NCBI GenBank assembly: GCA_012274445.1
Contig: JAAROD010000033.1
Location: 1,674,001 to 1,738,000, forward strand
Length of the DNA stretch: 64,000 nt
Direction of reading: 5' to 3'
From: Sclerotiophoma versabilis
Taxonomy: Eukaryota > Ascomycota > Dothideomycetes > Pleosporales > Didymellaceae
Both the position numbers and the translations under genes were made by a program. Positions within the stretch are counted from its first letter, which is position 1, and every line of letters starts with the position of its first letter. Positions 10,954 through 22,912 of the stretch are shown in pieces. The notes beneath the pieces were generated by a model that ran no database searches, was not told the origin of the DNA, and saw nothing but the letters and a program-made list of their open reading frames with translations.

Positions 10954-13900
10954 CTACTTCTTCTTACCACCTTGATAGGTGATGTCATACTGGAAGAAGC
11001 TATCCCATATACTCCCTCTTCTCGCACTAACTGGCTGGTTGACCGGACTTGTTGCTAGGCTGCCAGTCCTCATGTCTGGCTGACTTCCAACTCGTCGCTT
11101 AGCAGGTGATGAATTCGGTGACCGTAACGCGTCGGTATTACCTGTTACATTGGACGGACCAGGCATAGGGACGTGATCGGGGCGCTGCTGCGGCGCTTGA
11201 GGTGAGTCCTGCATAAGGTCAGCACAGTTTCAGTATACAAGGGGAGCTTAGATTTACCATATCAGCAAGTCTAAGGTCCCCAGAGCTGGTCTTGCCGCAC
11301 AGTTGCACCGTTTTGCTCTCCCTCTGCGCCAGCAGTGTTTGTCAGTGTCTCGCGCAGGTGACTTGGCCCATGGGTTGCAGCTGGGCTGGCGCCTCGCGTT
11401 GCCGCGTTCGAGTTTGCTCCAGATTCGATGGCGTCAGAGGAATTTAGTCGTTCAGCTGATGGCCGGCCCCCCACGACGGGTATGCTCTTCTTGCTAGTGC
11501 CGCTGCTTCGACGACTGTCGAGAGACTTGCCTAGCTGAATGGCTGGATCGGTGGATGACTTCTTCTTCGTGCGTTGCATGTCCGCTTGGCCGGTCACTAG
11601 GCTGCTAGTTGCGGTTGTTGCGCTTTTGAGCCCGGGGGTGCCTGGTGCCATGGGCTTCTCTTCGGTTGCGTCAAGGAGGTACCAGCGAAGACCGTCAGAG
11701 AGCTCAAAGGGGTTGTCGTCCTCGGCTGACAGCGCGTTACTGGACGCAATAGAACGTCCGTCAAGAGACGCTCGGGGCACATCTAAGGTTTTTGAGAGAT
11801 CTACAACGCGCTCTTCGATCTTGGAGATTCGAGCTACCAGCCACTCTTTGCCGTGGAGACGGTGCGAGTCTTGTTCGCGAAGGAAGAAATGAGGTGCGCC
11901 AACGTTGAAGGCTGCCCAAGGGCGGTGTGCGTTGTTGCGAGTGGGTAAGAACAATGCGAGATCGCCTTCCTTAAAAGAGCGATATGCAATCTTCTCGTGG
12001 CTATCGGCCTGGAAACGATGCGACTTGTCGCGGTAGGCGCGGGCTTCCTTTTGCCACTTCCTGGCTGTATGCTCCATATCTCGCATGCGCTTAGCGATGG
12101 CTTCGCTAAACGTCTCCGTGTTGAAGAGATCCAACTTGTTGATGAGCTCCTTGTAGCGTTCATCTTCTTCCTCAGCGCTAGTTGACTCGGTCCATTGCAG
12201 AAATGAAAGGTCCCCGTTGTCCTGGAGGAAGCGCTTTAATGGTGTGGACGATGGAGCTGTGGTACTGCGGCCTAGGTCACCAGTGGTGCCGGTCATGAGG
12301 GAGCTGTTGCTCATCTTAGATGCACGTTGGAGAACCATCTCACCATCCTCGTGAGTGATGATGAAGCCAAGTGCCTCTAACAGACGAACAAGACGCTCGT
12401 GCTGAGTGTAGAGGCGCTGACTGAGCTCTCTTGCACGGCCCAAGCGCTGTTGAGATCGAGACGAATCAAACTCTTCATACTTGAGCACTTTCTTACTAAG
12501 TCGCATGATCTCAACATCAAGGCTGTTCGAATGAGAGTTTTGCTCTGCCAGCTCGACCTGCAGACGCCCAACCTTCGCTTCCTCTTCCTCGACCCGCTTT
12601 CGCAAAGCTTCGGAACCGGTCTCGCCCTCCGCAAACTTTGCACGTAGGTCATGCAGATGTCCACGCTCTTCGTCAAGCTCGGCGCTTATGGAGGCTGCCT
12701 TAGCTTTCTCGATATCAAGTTGCTCATGAGCAGATGCGAGGTCTTGCTCGTGCTTGCTGATCTTAGCGGCCAAGGTCTGTTCTTGCTCGTGAGCTCGATT
12801 GCGCGCGTTCTCGTTCTCTGATTTTGCCATCGCAACCGCCTCTTCGAGCTGATTTTGATGGTTGAAGGAGCGACTGGCCAGGTCTTCGAGTTGCGCTAGC
12901 AATGCAGAGTGGTCGTTCGGCGAATCAGCATTCGGTGCCAGATGGCTGAAGACAGTCTTAAGGGACTCGAACTGGTCAGTGTGCGCCGCTTGTTGGTCGT
13001 CCAGTTGAGATTGGAGATCTGCAAGCTTTTCGTTCGCCTGCGTAAGCTGTTCGTTTGCCTGCGCGATCTGTTCAGAGGCTTCATTCTGGATCCTCTCGAA
13101 CTCAGCAGTCAGCTCATGCACTCTAGCATCAATCTCACTCCTTGCGTTGTCGCGGCTTCCCAGAATGCGATCTAACTCATCTTCAGCCTCCTCGATCTTG
13201 GCTGTCTGAGCTTGAATTTCTTCTTCGAGTGATCGACGCTCGTCGCCAAACTCCTTCTGCTGAGCTTTCATGTTCTCCATGATGTTCTCTTTGGTGGACA
13301 CAGCTTCCTCCTTAGCTGATACAGCTTCTTCTACCTGCCGCCTTAAATCCGCTTCGACATCCCTCTGAACCTGCGCCTCTTTCTCAAGCTTGGTGCGGGA
13401 TTCTCTCTCAATAGCAAGTTGCTGTTCAAGCCGAATGATGCGACGCTTATCTATATCACCTTGAGCAGACGGCCGCCGTGATGATATTGATGATCGTCGA
13501 GAAAGTTCTTCAAAGGGCTTGGGAGATGCGGTTTCGATTGTAGGCGTTGACGGATCTCCTGGGCTCTGAAACCCGGGCGGTGGCGCTCCAGCTCCACCTA
13601 TCGAAAGCCTGCTGTTCTGATTTGAGCGATGTAATAAGTCTTCGAGTCTTCGCACCCGACTCTTGTTTGCTTTCAGCTCGTCATCGAGCTTCGCGTTCGC
13701 TTCCCTAAGCACGCGAAGCTCATCGTCGCCTCGGACCATGAGTTGAGATCCTTTGCCAAATGCAGGCTCGTGAACGCTGCCCATCTTGAAATTCTTTGCG
13801 CGCTTGATCTGCTGCTTCGTTGGCCGATCCAGGTCCTTGATAGCTTGGGCGAGGGCTTCGGCTTCCGAGCTTTGTCCTTCGAGGCTTTGCAGAATCTGGA

Positions 13901-15386
13901 GGTATTGCTTGAGGTCGTCCCTATCAACCTCAGGCCAGATGTTCTTTGCGGGCAGCACGTTCATTTCAAATCCCACTGCGCCGCCTTGTACAGCTTCGGC
14001 ATTGATGACATCGGCTATAGGCTTGAGCCACCTCTTGCGACGCCGTTCCTCCTCCTCTTGGAACGTCGCCATCTCTTCGGCTAGCGAAGACGTATCTTTC
14101 TGTACCCTTTCAGCCCACTCGCGCCTCCTGACAGCCTCAACCAGTAAGGTGCCGTATATGTACGGAAGCCGGCCCACAAGAGAGATCAGTTCGAATGCTG
14201 CGACGCCCTCTTGCGGTATGCTGATCGACTCGAGCTCTGCATTCATGCCGGAGATGACGGACTCGATGTTGGCAATGCCCTGCATACTTTCCACAGAATT
14301 TCTGACCGCTGTGTTCTTCTGCTCCACAGCCCGGCGCAGGAGATCGCTCATCTCAACGCTGTACTCGCTGATCGCTGGCAAGAAGTTCCGTGTGTGCAGC
14401 AGAGCCATCTTCGAGACCTGAGCCACCGACCTCGAGTCGCTCGTGAGGCCCATGACATGCTCATAGTCCGACTCAACCTTCTTTGCAACGGCGTCAATCT
14501 CGTTGTACAAGCGCACTGGCTCCTCCGAGTCATCTACGAGCGATCGAGTCTGACTTTGCCCCACTGCGCTCAGCAGCTCGTTGTAGTCGGCCCCGATCTT
14601 ATCCAGCTGTATGTTCATGCCAGCCATGCGCTTGGCAAAAGATTCTCGCACTCGCTTGCTTGTACCTGTAGCCTTCTTGACAGCCTCGACGTCCAGAAAG
14701 TCCTGTAGCGATGGCGTTTGGTTTGGAGAAGCCTTGCGCGATGGCTGCGCAGCCTGAGGAGAGCGCAGTTCCTTCGCCAGGAATCGCGCAAACTCGAGCT
14801 TTGCAGGCATCAAGCCCAGCTGCCCAAAATCGGCATCCAGGCGCTTCAGATTGTCACTAGCTTCCTTCTCCACGCCGTCAAACCACTCCTTGGCTGCCTG
14901 GTACTTCTGCTCCAGCCCACGAATGTGCGAATCATGGTTTCCTACGGCGACCTGTGTGCCTTTCTCTATTGTGGCTTGCTCGGAGAAGTGCTTCGAGGCT
15001 GTGAGGGACATGGCATGTGATTGCTCGAGGACAGCAAAGGCCCAGTCGCGGCGGGCTTGGAATAGCGACCTCCATGACTGCATGTCGGTGTTGTTCGCGA
15101 GGAACTTCGGCGGGTCTTCAGGCGTGAAGACATCTGGGAGCGGTGTGGATGGGATGGTGCGCTGGGATCCGTTCGATAGCTCGCGGCTGTATACAAAGAT
15201 ATCCTTCTCGGTGAGCAGCGCCTGAAGCTTGACATGCTTGCCGGCGGGCGTCAACAATACTTGGAGCTCGGCCGGTATGTCCGTAGCTCTTGCGATCCAG
15301 TGCTTGAGCGCATCGACGGATCCAAATGCAACGGGATCAGCGTCGAGGCGCTGGCCCGTATGAGCTACAGCAATCTGCAGCGACAT
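10954..15386 (-). CDS. ATG11: Autophagy scaffold Atg11, frame break before the last exon
   Basis: The main frame runs from the ATG at 15386 to a TAG at 11271-11273 (1371 aa). Atg11 links selective cargo receptors to the autophagy initiation kinase at the assembly site. Family marks are the ubiquitin-like N-terminus (residues 1-75), the central helical region, long coiled coils over roughly 570-1060, and the C-terminal claw segment including GKEWLVARISKIEERVV. A last exon at 10954-11208 continues with a Pro/Ser linker and ends SIWDSFFQYDITYQGGKKK, separated by a well-formed 49-nt intron (11209-11257, GTAAAT..TGCAG). The sequence just before that intron reads GDLRLADM only in the +1 frame, so the TAG and the intron conflict by one base in phase. 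Either a G-run miscount, a true frameshift or an unseen micro-intron explains this. The gene is divergent from CENP-H with 227 bp between starts. Confidence 0.9.
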
Positions 15387-15613
15387 TCGGCGAACCCTCC
15401 TGCTGCCTCGAAGAAATCATGCAGCAGGTGTGCAAGGAGTGGTGAGGTTTACGTGCAAGCATGGTACTGCGACAACGGTGCCAAGCAGGTTGCCGCAGGG
15501 ATTCGGCGCACGGTCGGCGATAATGCATCATTCACGCGCGCGATAGCTTGCAGTCACATGTGCGTTTGAAGTCACTCACTTGAGCATTCAATTTTGTAGG
15601 GCTTGCGATAAGG

Positions 15614-16468
15614 ATGGCGAGTACAGGTGATACTGTCATGGCAGACGCAGCTGTCAAATCACAAGATGCCAGCGACATCAGCGATCTCCTGCAAACAAAC
15701 CACAGCGACGCGTTCGCGTTTACCGAGTCCGAGAAGCTGGCCCTCGAGCTCTACGATCAGCTGCAAGAGCTGGAGTTGCAACAAAGCTTGCTACAAGCAC
15801 AAGAGACAGGCACGTCTTCTTGTTGCACAATGTGTTTGTTGCGGAACTAACACAATCGCAGCATATGTGGCTGATGTCTCAACGCTCTCAGATGACGACT
15901 TGCAAGAGCAGCTGATTGTAGCCGAGCGCGAGGCTATGGAAGCAAAGGCAGAGTACGAGTTGCGCAACAAGATCACCCATAATGTACTAGTCACCGACCC
16001 TATACTTAACGCCGTTCATGGAGGTGAAAGGACTGGCTTTACCGAGAAGTGAGTTATACCTCGAGATTGCATAAGCATGATCTAATGTCAGGCAGACGCC
16101 TACGACCACTTATCACAGAGAATGATAGCATCGCTATGGTGTATGGCCGTTTGGCTTCCAATCTTGCCTCTTCCACCCATACCTTGGTCACAGCGGAGCA
16201 GGCAAACATTGTTGCAAATCAGCAGAATCGGGAACTGTCCAAGACCATGCTTGCTTTGGCAGAGGCCATGAAGTCGCAGTCTGCTGAGGACATCGAAGAC
16301 CCAAGGTTACGCGAGCAGATCGAGTCAGTTGAGAAGGAGCTGAAGGACTCGAGAAGAAGGATGAAGACGCTCAAAGGTATTCTCTCAGCGATAATCGTTG
16401 GCAGCGGCATCAATTGGGCCGCGGATGAGAGCTTAACCGAGCTAGTCCTGGATGATGAGGACGATTGA
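15614..16468 (+). CDS. CENPH: Inner kinetochore subunit CENP-H (Fta3-like), three exons
   Basis: CDS join(15614..15809,15862..16048,16096..16468), 251 aa, close to human CENP-H. CENP-H belongs to the constitutive centromere-associated network (Sim4 complex in fission yeast) at the inner kinetochore. The protein is largely coiled coil: residues about 35-65 (KLALELYDQLQELELQQ), 75-105, and a long helix from about 155 to 220. The C-terminus carries the family signature with IVGSGINWAADESLTELVLD. Intron 1 (52 nt) starts GCACGT after CAG and ends GCAG with a CTAAC branch site, a GC-AG intron; only this choice keeps phase and gives ETAYVADVS. Intron 2 (47 nt, GTGAGT..GGCAG) uses the second of two AGs, giving TEKRLRPLITEND. 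The family call rests mainly on the C-terminal signature. Confidence 0.85.
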
Positions 16469-18390
16469 AAGCTTTGATACGACTTCGAGTTACACGACTC
16501 CTACGAGAGAGCTTTTGACGAATATCCTTCGCATCGCCTTGCACAGCTTGCTGCTGCGGCGATGGCGCGATCTTTGCCTGTCAGATGGGAACACGAGGCG
16601 CCAACAGCTCGATATCTCCAGCACCGCAGTGGCACATATCGCACTTTCTGACGGTTCCAGTCCGCCAGAAGAACACAGAAGCTCCATAAGAAGCTTTACG
16701 AAAAGGATGTGGAGGGGCGGGACAGGAGAGTGGGTGAGAGCGATCTTGGCTATGACGTAGTTTGTTGATAAACAGTCACCAGAGCGCTGAAGCTAGGGAT
16801 CCGGAAGCTTGAGACCTGCACGTTTGATGTTTAGCACAGTTTGATGCAGAATTAGAAACTTTTTTCATTTAGGATGTTCTCGTGCGGAATTGATAGACCT
16901 GGCTGCATGTTGTTCTCATTCTCGAGTCTCGAAGTCGCGTGGAACGTGACGCAAGACGCAACGCGCCTGCAGCAGCAGCGCAGAACATGAAATGAGTTCA
17001 CCCATCGCAGGTTTATATCAAATTTGAGACGGCAACAACACCAGCTGTCGAACCAGTCAAAGAATGCAAAGGCTTGTCGAATCATCAGGAGGCGTCCGAG
17101 GTGGTTCGGAAACGCGATGATTCCAGACCTCGCCCAAGCTCTCCAGTCACGGGTGCTTGCAGCGAGACAGCCAGCCGTCTTTGTTGCTGGAAGCGGACCA
17201 GACGCATGAAACTCGGCAACAGCAATGCCGTAGAAGACGAGCTGCTGCGGGGTTAGGGAGACAAGCTGACGGCCGGGCCAGCCTCCAGGCGGCCTCTTGG
17301 GGAACATCGAAGTTTGCAGGCCGCCCCTTTTGGTCGGCGCGCGCAGTGTGGCCAGGTGGGTGAGCGAGTAACATCAGCCAGCAAGCAGAATGATATCAAG
17401 GGCGGCTTTGCGCAGCATTGACCAGTCGCAAGACGTATCGACTGCAGCGCGCAATTTCTTGCTCAAGACCGGCCAGGCAAGATCGGGAGGGCTGCGCCCA
17501 AGATGCTGCACGTCGTACGTCGCCTTGCGCAGATGCTGGGTGCTTGCAAAGCGCGTCGAAGAGACAAACATGAACGCTATTTCCCAAAAACTCCTTCATG
17601 GATTGCTGGAGATGGTCACAAACAGCTGATCAATTCTGGAATGTTCGCCGATGTCGTTTGCAGCCCGTGTGGTGCTGCGAAGCACCCGGCGTTGTTAGGA
17701 GGGGCGAGCGCGCCTGCCATAACATCAGAGCTAGGGTAAGGGCTTGGCAGAGGTTGGGTAGCGGCGCCTGCCCGCCCGTCTGCCCTCATACTGTGTGAGC
17801 GCTCTCTCCCATACGCATCCTCTCCATACAAACTGCTTCCACCGCAGAACACGACTTTGGTGAGTCTCGCTTGCACTATATCATATCAACTTGATACCCA
17901 ACACAACCACACACCTCTATACTATTTTACGCGCCTTTACTGGCCTCAATTCGCGTCTCTACAGCTCTTCCTGCCTTCTTTTCTGCGCACTTCGAGCGTC
18001 ATCGCGTTCCAATTCCTGTTCATTCACGTCGCTCTGCACAGCAACGGCACGAATGCTGACCACTATACAGAACTCACTCAACCCATTGAATTCTACCGAT
18101 TCCAAAACCTTCAGTAAGTGCTTGCAGCTTCTATTATCGCTAAATCGCGCATTCTCGCGACTCCTCGCGGTGTTTTGCGACCGCGTCACTGCACGCGCCG
18201 CCAGATGCTGCCGCACGCACGTAACTTATGTACTCCCACCACCTGCCAACCCCGGCACTGATGGCTTCACTCTTATTTACCTCGTTCTTGCGCCCTTTGA
18301 TTTACGCAGTCGTCCTTTTACCTGCGCGTTCAATCGACTTTGTCAACCACCACCCGCTGACAGCTTGTATAGACACTCCAAACAGCCAAC
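16469..18390. other. Intergenic region and leader of the HMG-box gene
   Basis: No supported gene. From about 17850 the plus strand is pyrimidine-rich, typical of a leader. A strong donor GTAAGT at 18114 followed by an acceptor near 18370 (CTGACAG) suggests an intron in the 5' untranslated region of the HMG-box gene; this is inferred only from the motifs. Confidence 0.45.
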
Positions 18391-18861
18391 ATGCCTAAGG
18401 AGAAGGTAACCCGCGGCAAGGGCAAGAAGGCCGACGTTGGCAAGAAGAAGAAGGGTATGCAGATCACGTGCGTTTACAATTGTGCGCCGTTATTAACAAA
18501 TGACAGACCCCAACGCACCCAAGCGCGGTCTCTCCGCCTACATGTTCTTCGCCAACGAGCAGCGCGACAAGGTCCGCGAGGAGAACCCTGGCATCAAGTT
18601 CGGTGAGCAGACGTCTATCAATACTTACTCTGCAGCTTCTAACAAACTATAGGCGAGGTCGGCAAGATGCTTGGCGAGAAGTGGAAGGCTCTGTCTGAGA
18701 AGCAGCGCACTCCCTACGAGGCCAAGGCTGCTGCTGACAAGAAGCGTTACGAGGAGGAGAAGGCTGCTTACCAGGTATGTTGCACATCTGTGCAAAGTCA
18801 CGCCCGTACTAACGATCAAACGCAGGCCGCCGACGAGGAGGAGGAAGAGGAGTCCGAGTAG
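18391..18861 (+). CDS. NHP6: NHP6-type HMG-box chromatin protein, four exons
   Basis: CDS join(18391..18454,18507..18602,18653..18774,18826..18861), 105 aa. It is a single HMG box with a basic N-terminal arm (KEKVTRGKGKKADVGKKKKG) and a short acidic C-terminus (DEEEEEESE). The box begins DPNAPKRGLSAYMFFANEQR and contains the expected aromatic and hydrophobic residues, including GEKWKAL and PYEAKA. Nhp6 proteins bend DNA without sequence specificity and assist nucleosome reorganisation with FACT in the nucleus. The three introns are 50-52 nt with GT..AG ends, and all junction phases agree. The length is slightly above the yeast protein because of the acidic tail. The leader is about 500 nt and probably spliced. 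Confidence 0.95.
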
Positions 18862-20828
18862 ATCTCTACTTGACTCGCTTTCGTTCCTAGTCTAATGCGC
18901 ACTCACGTGCTTCCTCTTTCTGCACTCTTGGTATGGTGTCACGGGCGGCTCAGGATCTGTCATCCACATGGTTTATCCTAATGATTCTATGCGCAAGCCA
19001 GCTGGCAATCTGGTTCATTTCGACGGACTGCCTCAGTACAGCTTTACCAAAGCAGACATGGCTTCGACAGTCGTCTATGATGTATGGCGTTCTCTCACCG
19101 TCGAGGGCGCGGAAGGCATCACGAAGCTCATGATCTTGTACAATAGTCAACTGCGGTTTCATCAAATTTCTCACAATCTTATGCTGCCTGCTCGTGTGAC
19201 TACTGCGACAAACTTGGTGTGCGCTCATCACAGTTTGTAAAGCAGCATGTGCTTATAGAATCAGGGGTCCTGAGGCACACTTGCTCGCAGATCTCAGAAA
19301 CAAGACCGAAAAGAAGCATTGATACGTGCCTCAAATCGACTCAGAAAGTACTTCATACCTTGACATGGGTGACAGTGACGACGCGGTCTGATGCATCCGC
19401 GTAGCGCTGCTCATGCCTCGGTACTTCATATCCCAGCCCCTGCCTTTTAACGGACGAAGTACAACGACTTGCGACACTCCATATCATCCCCCCATCCGCT
19501 TCATGAAGATGGGATAACAAAACATGAAAGTTGAGATACAGCAAATGGTTCAACAACGCAGACAGAACCACACAAACGGGGTCGTAAGAAGTCAACTCGT
19601 AATCTGCACAGCAGCAGCAAGTCGTTGAGAGGTTGTATTGATGCCCGCATTAGACTGTTCGGTTTGAGTAGCAGGCTACCGTCATCATTGATAGGACCTT
19701 CGAGAAGCTCAGCACAACTGATGCAGCTGAAGCTCACAGTGCGAAATCTATCGAAGAAACCTATTGTATGGCGGGATGTAACCACTTACTGTGACATGCC
19801 GGGTATGCCCGACATCTTACTTGAATGGAAAATCCCGTCCAAAGTCTCGTCTTCCGCATTCAGGCCTGAACTAACATTCTCCATCCAAGGAGAACCTCCT
19901 CGAACCAAATCTTTCTTGGAAGAGCGAGGTCGAGAATAAGGCGAGTATGTTCCTAGATCTGCCTCTACATTCCTGGCTTTTGTTGGGGCCGAGGAATCCA
20001 TGATAAGGAGAACAATGAGTAGACCCCCGGGTCTTGCACCATCACCCGTACAGCCGAACCATGTTGCACAACCATTGAATCCATCATTTTCTAGCTTCAA
20101 GGGAGGTCATGAAGTCACGATATCCTTCTGGCTTCTTCGATACCTTGCGATGACTTAGTATATCAAGTATATGAAAACAGATTCTTTACAAATGAAGCAC
20201 AAGCATTGTTAGCCTGTGCCAGACAACACCACAGGCCGCATGAGGAAGGGCAGGGTACGAGCTAAGCATCAGGTGTTCGGTGCACCGACTCCCACAGCTG
20301 GATGCATCGCAGATATCACTTCTCACGACTATGATGCTGAACAAAGCGTACAGACCGGACTATCAAATCCGTGGTGAAGATGATGGATTGAAGCATGCAC
20401 CAGCCCCTATGTTTTGGGAACACCCGCTTATGTCGGGTGGATGTGTTGCCTGACCGAGAAGCCTACATGTTCAAGACCTTTCCTTCAATATTCGTCCCCG
20501 ATCTCACCCTCTTCATCTCAAAAGCAATCTCTGATAGCAAATGATGGCGTGAAGTGTATGACCGCGTTCAAGTGAAGAGTTTCTGCACCTCCATTCAGTA
20601 ATTAATCATTGCCCAGTGGCGTGCGAGAGGGCCCACTGTGCAGAACGGCGGGTATGGCTGAATCGTGAACCACCGTGTCGTTCCCTTGAACCAAACTGGC
20701 TTTGACAACATAATTTTGATAGATGAGAGCACCCAACCTTCCAGCCATGTAATCACGTGCAGGGTTGCTAGCCAATTCCAAGCTATTATAAGTTACACTA
20801 TTATCCCAAAGTTAATCGAATATCTAAA
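18862..20828. other. Intergenic region, no supported gene
   Basis: Frames up to about 104 codons occur on both strands but overlap each other and show no domains. The stretch becomes more AT-rich toward the tRNA gene. Nothing beyond the 3' flank of the HMG-box gene can be identified. Confidence 0.5.
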
Positions 20829-20912
20829 GCATCCGTTGTGCAGTGGTTAGCATATCTGCTTCCCACCATTGGTCAAAGCAGGGGGTCGCGGGTTCGAACC
20901 CCGCCGGATGCA
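20829..20912 (+). tRNA. tRNA-Gly(CCC) with an 11-nt intron
   Basis: The cloverleaf folds completely. The acceptor stem pairs GCATCCG (20829-20835) with CGGATGC (20905-20911), with discriminator A at 20912. The D-arm is GTGC/GCAT, the anticodon stem TCTGC/GCAGG and the T-arm GCGGG TTCGAAC CCCGC. The anticodon loop is TTCCCA plus A after removal of an 11-nt insert beginning CCATTGG, placed between positions 37 and 38, the canonical site for nuclear tRNA introns. The anticodon is CCC, so it reads GGG glycine codons. The mature length is 73 nt before CCA addition. The B box GGTTCGAACCC is perfect. Confidence 0.93.
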
Positions 20913-22256
20913 TGATTGTTTTTGCATTTTCGAACATCTTTTATGCTTTTGGGTGGCCGACAAGTTTCGTCACGTGTTGCCCCTGCTCTGTTCGGAGGCG
21001 CTCTTGCGTGGTTCCTCAGAAGTGAACTTGTGCATTGAAGACCTTCAGAATGTCCACTTTTTGAGAGGTAGCATCATGTTTTGATAGTCGAATTGGCAGT
21101 GGTGCTTAACAGCAAGTTTTATGCCGGGACAGATAGTAGGTGATGGTCCGGGGTATCTTTGGGGCCAAGCAGGTAGCATGAAGATGGATGACCAGATGGA
21201 TTATCTACAAGCATTGCTTGCCTTCAAGCGCAAGCAACCAACGAATCCGCTGGATTGGAGCAAATCGTCTCACTCTGAGGCAGGCGAAGTATTTCGCGGC
21301 TTGTGAGCAGACGTGTGTTGCGCTGAAGACTGCGCGATTTTTTACACACAATGGTTACTATACAATTCACGTATCGCCCCCAGCATGCGACGAATTGTAA
21401 CACTCCACTATCTACAATTCAAATGCGATCAGTTTTCTCTTTCCCATCCGTTTCCGCTTGATTTGTATTCGTTGGGAACACCGAACTTGGTGGAGTGAGC
21501 AAATATACTGGCTTTTTTTGTCCAGCGCCCACCTTTGGATTGAAATAATAAATGACAGTGTTGGTAAAGCCCCTCAGAGCATGAGCGCGACATTGCTTGC
21601 GATTGGCAACTCGTAGCGCGGATCTGAGACCATGAGAAGACTGGTTTGAGTCGATGGAGTCATTGGATCTTTGCTCATGTATGATCAATAGGCCGTTCAG
21701 ATGGTATTCGGTCAGTGCCTCGAGTATACATGCGAGCATATCAAGAGGGCTCAAAACGCAAGACACGACGAAGGACAGTGGTTGTGGTCATTGACGACGA
21801 TCTATCAGTTCAGTGTGCATGTTGTAGATGATCTTGTTGCGAAGACACTGACTATCCTCCAAGCACCGTGGCCCTGGCACTACTCGCTGAGTCGTCATGA
21901 AAATAGGCTGCGAACTGTATACTCATAGTCATTGGAAATCGTACAAAACACAGATGGGATAGAAATTTGGTGTTAAAGGGAGTATTCAGTATGGGACTGG
22001 GTGGTATGGCGATTGCACGTTTTGACGTGACAAGACTGCGCAGTCAAGCTCGAGAACAAACTTTCAACATCGTAATCTTCCCATTCAAGCGTTCATATAA
22101 CAACCGGGACGCCTTGCTATGCTACAATGGTTGTAGTGGGTACTTCCTGATCTCAGGCCGAGCGCAGCTTTACGCGCGCTTGTTTTCTTCTTCGTGTATG
22201 AACTGATACATATCTACAATAAGCCTGTCATCCTCATTTTATAGTCCTTGCCCGCA
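20913..22256. other. Intergenic region, no supported gene
   Basis: Moderately AT-rich sequence with only short overlapping frames. It holds the tRNA terminator at its left end and the 3' flank of SEC11 at its right end. Confidence 0.5.
20919..20923 (+). terminator. RNA polymerase III terminator of the tRNA gene
   Basis: A run of five T residues begins seven bases after the tRNA discriminator base, in the usual place for a Pol III stop signal. Confidence 0.75.
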
Positions 22257-22912
22257 TCACTCCCTTTGTAACACCACCATCAAACCCATTATGCCTAGCA
22301 TGACCTGCTTCAGCCATGGGTGCTCGCTCAGCAGAATGGTGACGTATCCGACGAAGGGAATGAAGCCGACTACGCTGCCGATCACGTCTTCTTTGCGGTT
22401 CAGGAAAGACTGGCCCTGCGCGTAGAGTTCGGTATCGTCTGCGAGGTTGTTGTCGCCCTTGGTGAGCAGTCGGAGGGGTGTTTTGCTATGAGTTTGTTAG
22501 CTCAAGCTTTTTTGTGTATCTTTAAGGCTGTCCGCTCGAGGTGTTGCGCACACACAACATCGGCCAGTTCCAACATGTGCATCGCCCTCTTCCAATATGG
22601 GAGGAAAGAGTCCACTTACTTTCCACCATATCTCCTCACAACCCTGTGCACGATCGGGATATCCTTGCCCTTGACATTATACACAACAACCTCGCCAACC
22701 TGCGTATCCAGCCCTCGGTTCCACAAGAACAGCAGATCTCCCCTTTGGAACGCGGGCTCCATGGACCCTGACAGTACGACAACGATGGGTGAAGGCGAGT
22801 CGCTGACTACGGAGAGGCCCTTCCAGAGCATGAAGGCAGTAGAAAGTACGAGGGCAAAGTTCAAGACTTGTGCGGCGAGTTGCCGGGGCTGCATGCCTGC
22901 GACGCCGAGCAT
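22257..22912 (-). CDS. SEC11: Signal peptidase complex catalytic subunit Sec11, two exons
   Basis: CDS complement(join(22257..22485,22620..22912)), 173 aa, typical for the family. Sec11 is the serine protease of the ER signal peptidase complex and removes signal sequences from secretory proteins. One N-terminal membrane segment spans about residues 17-36. The catalytic Ser is S50 within SGSMEPAFQRGDLL, the catalytic His is H89 in IPIVHRVVR, and the aspartate region follows in LLTKGDNNLADDTELY. A C-terminal hydrophobic segment (about 145-170) ends the protein. The intron is 134 nt (GTAAGT..CATAG), longer than most here, and splits the codon after RYGG. The start at 22912 is supported by the MLGVAGMQPRQL context. 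The gene is divergent from the BTB-like gene, with about 715 bp between starts. Confidence 0.95.
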
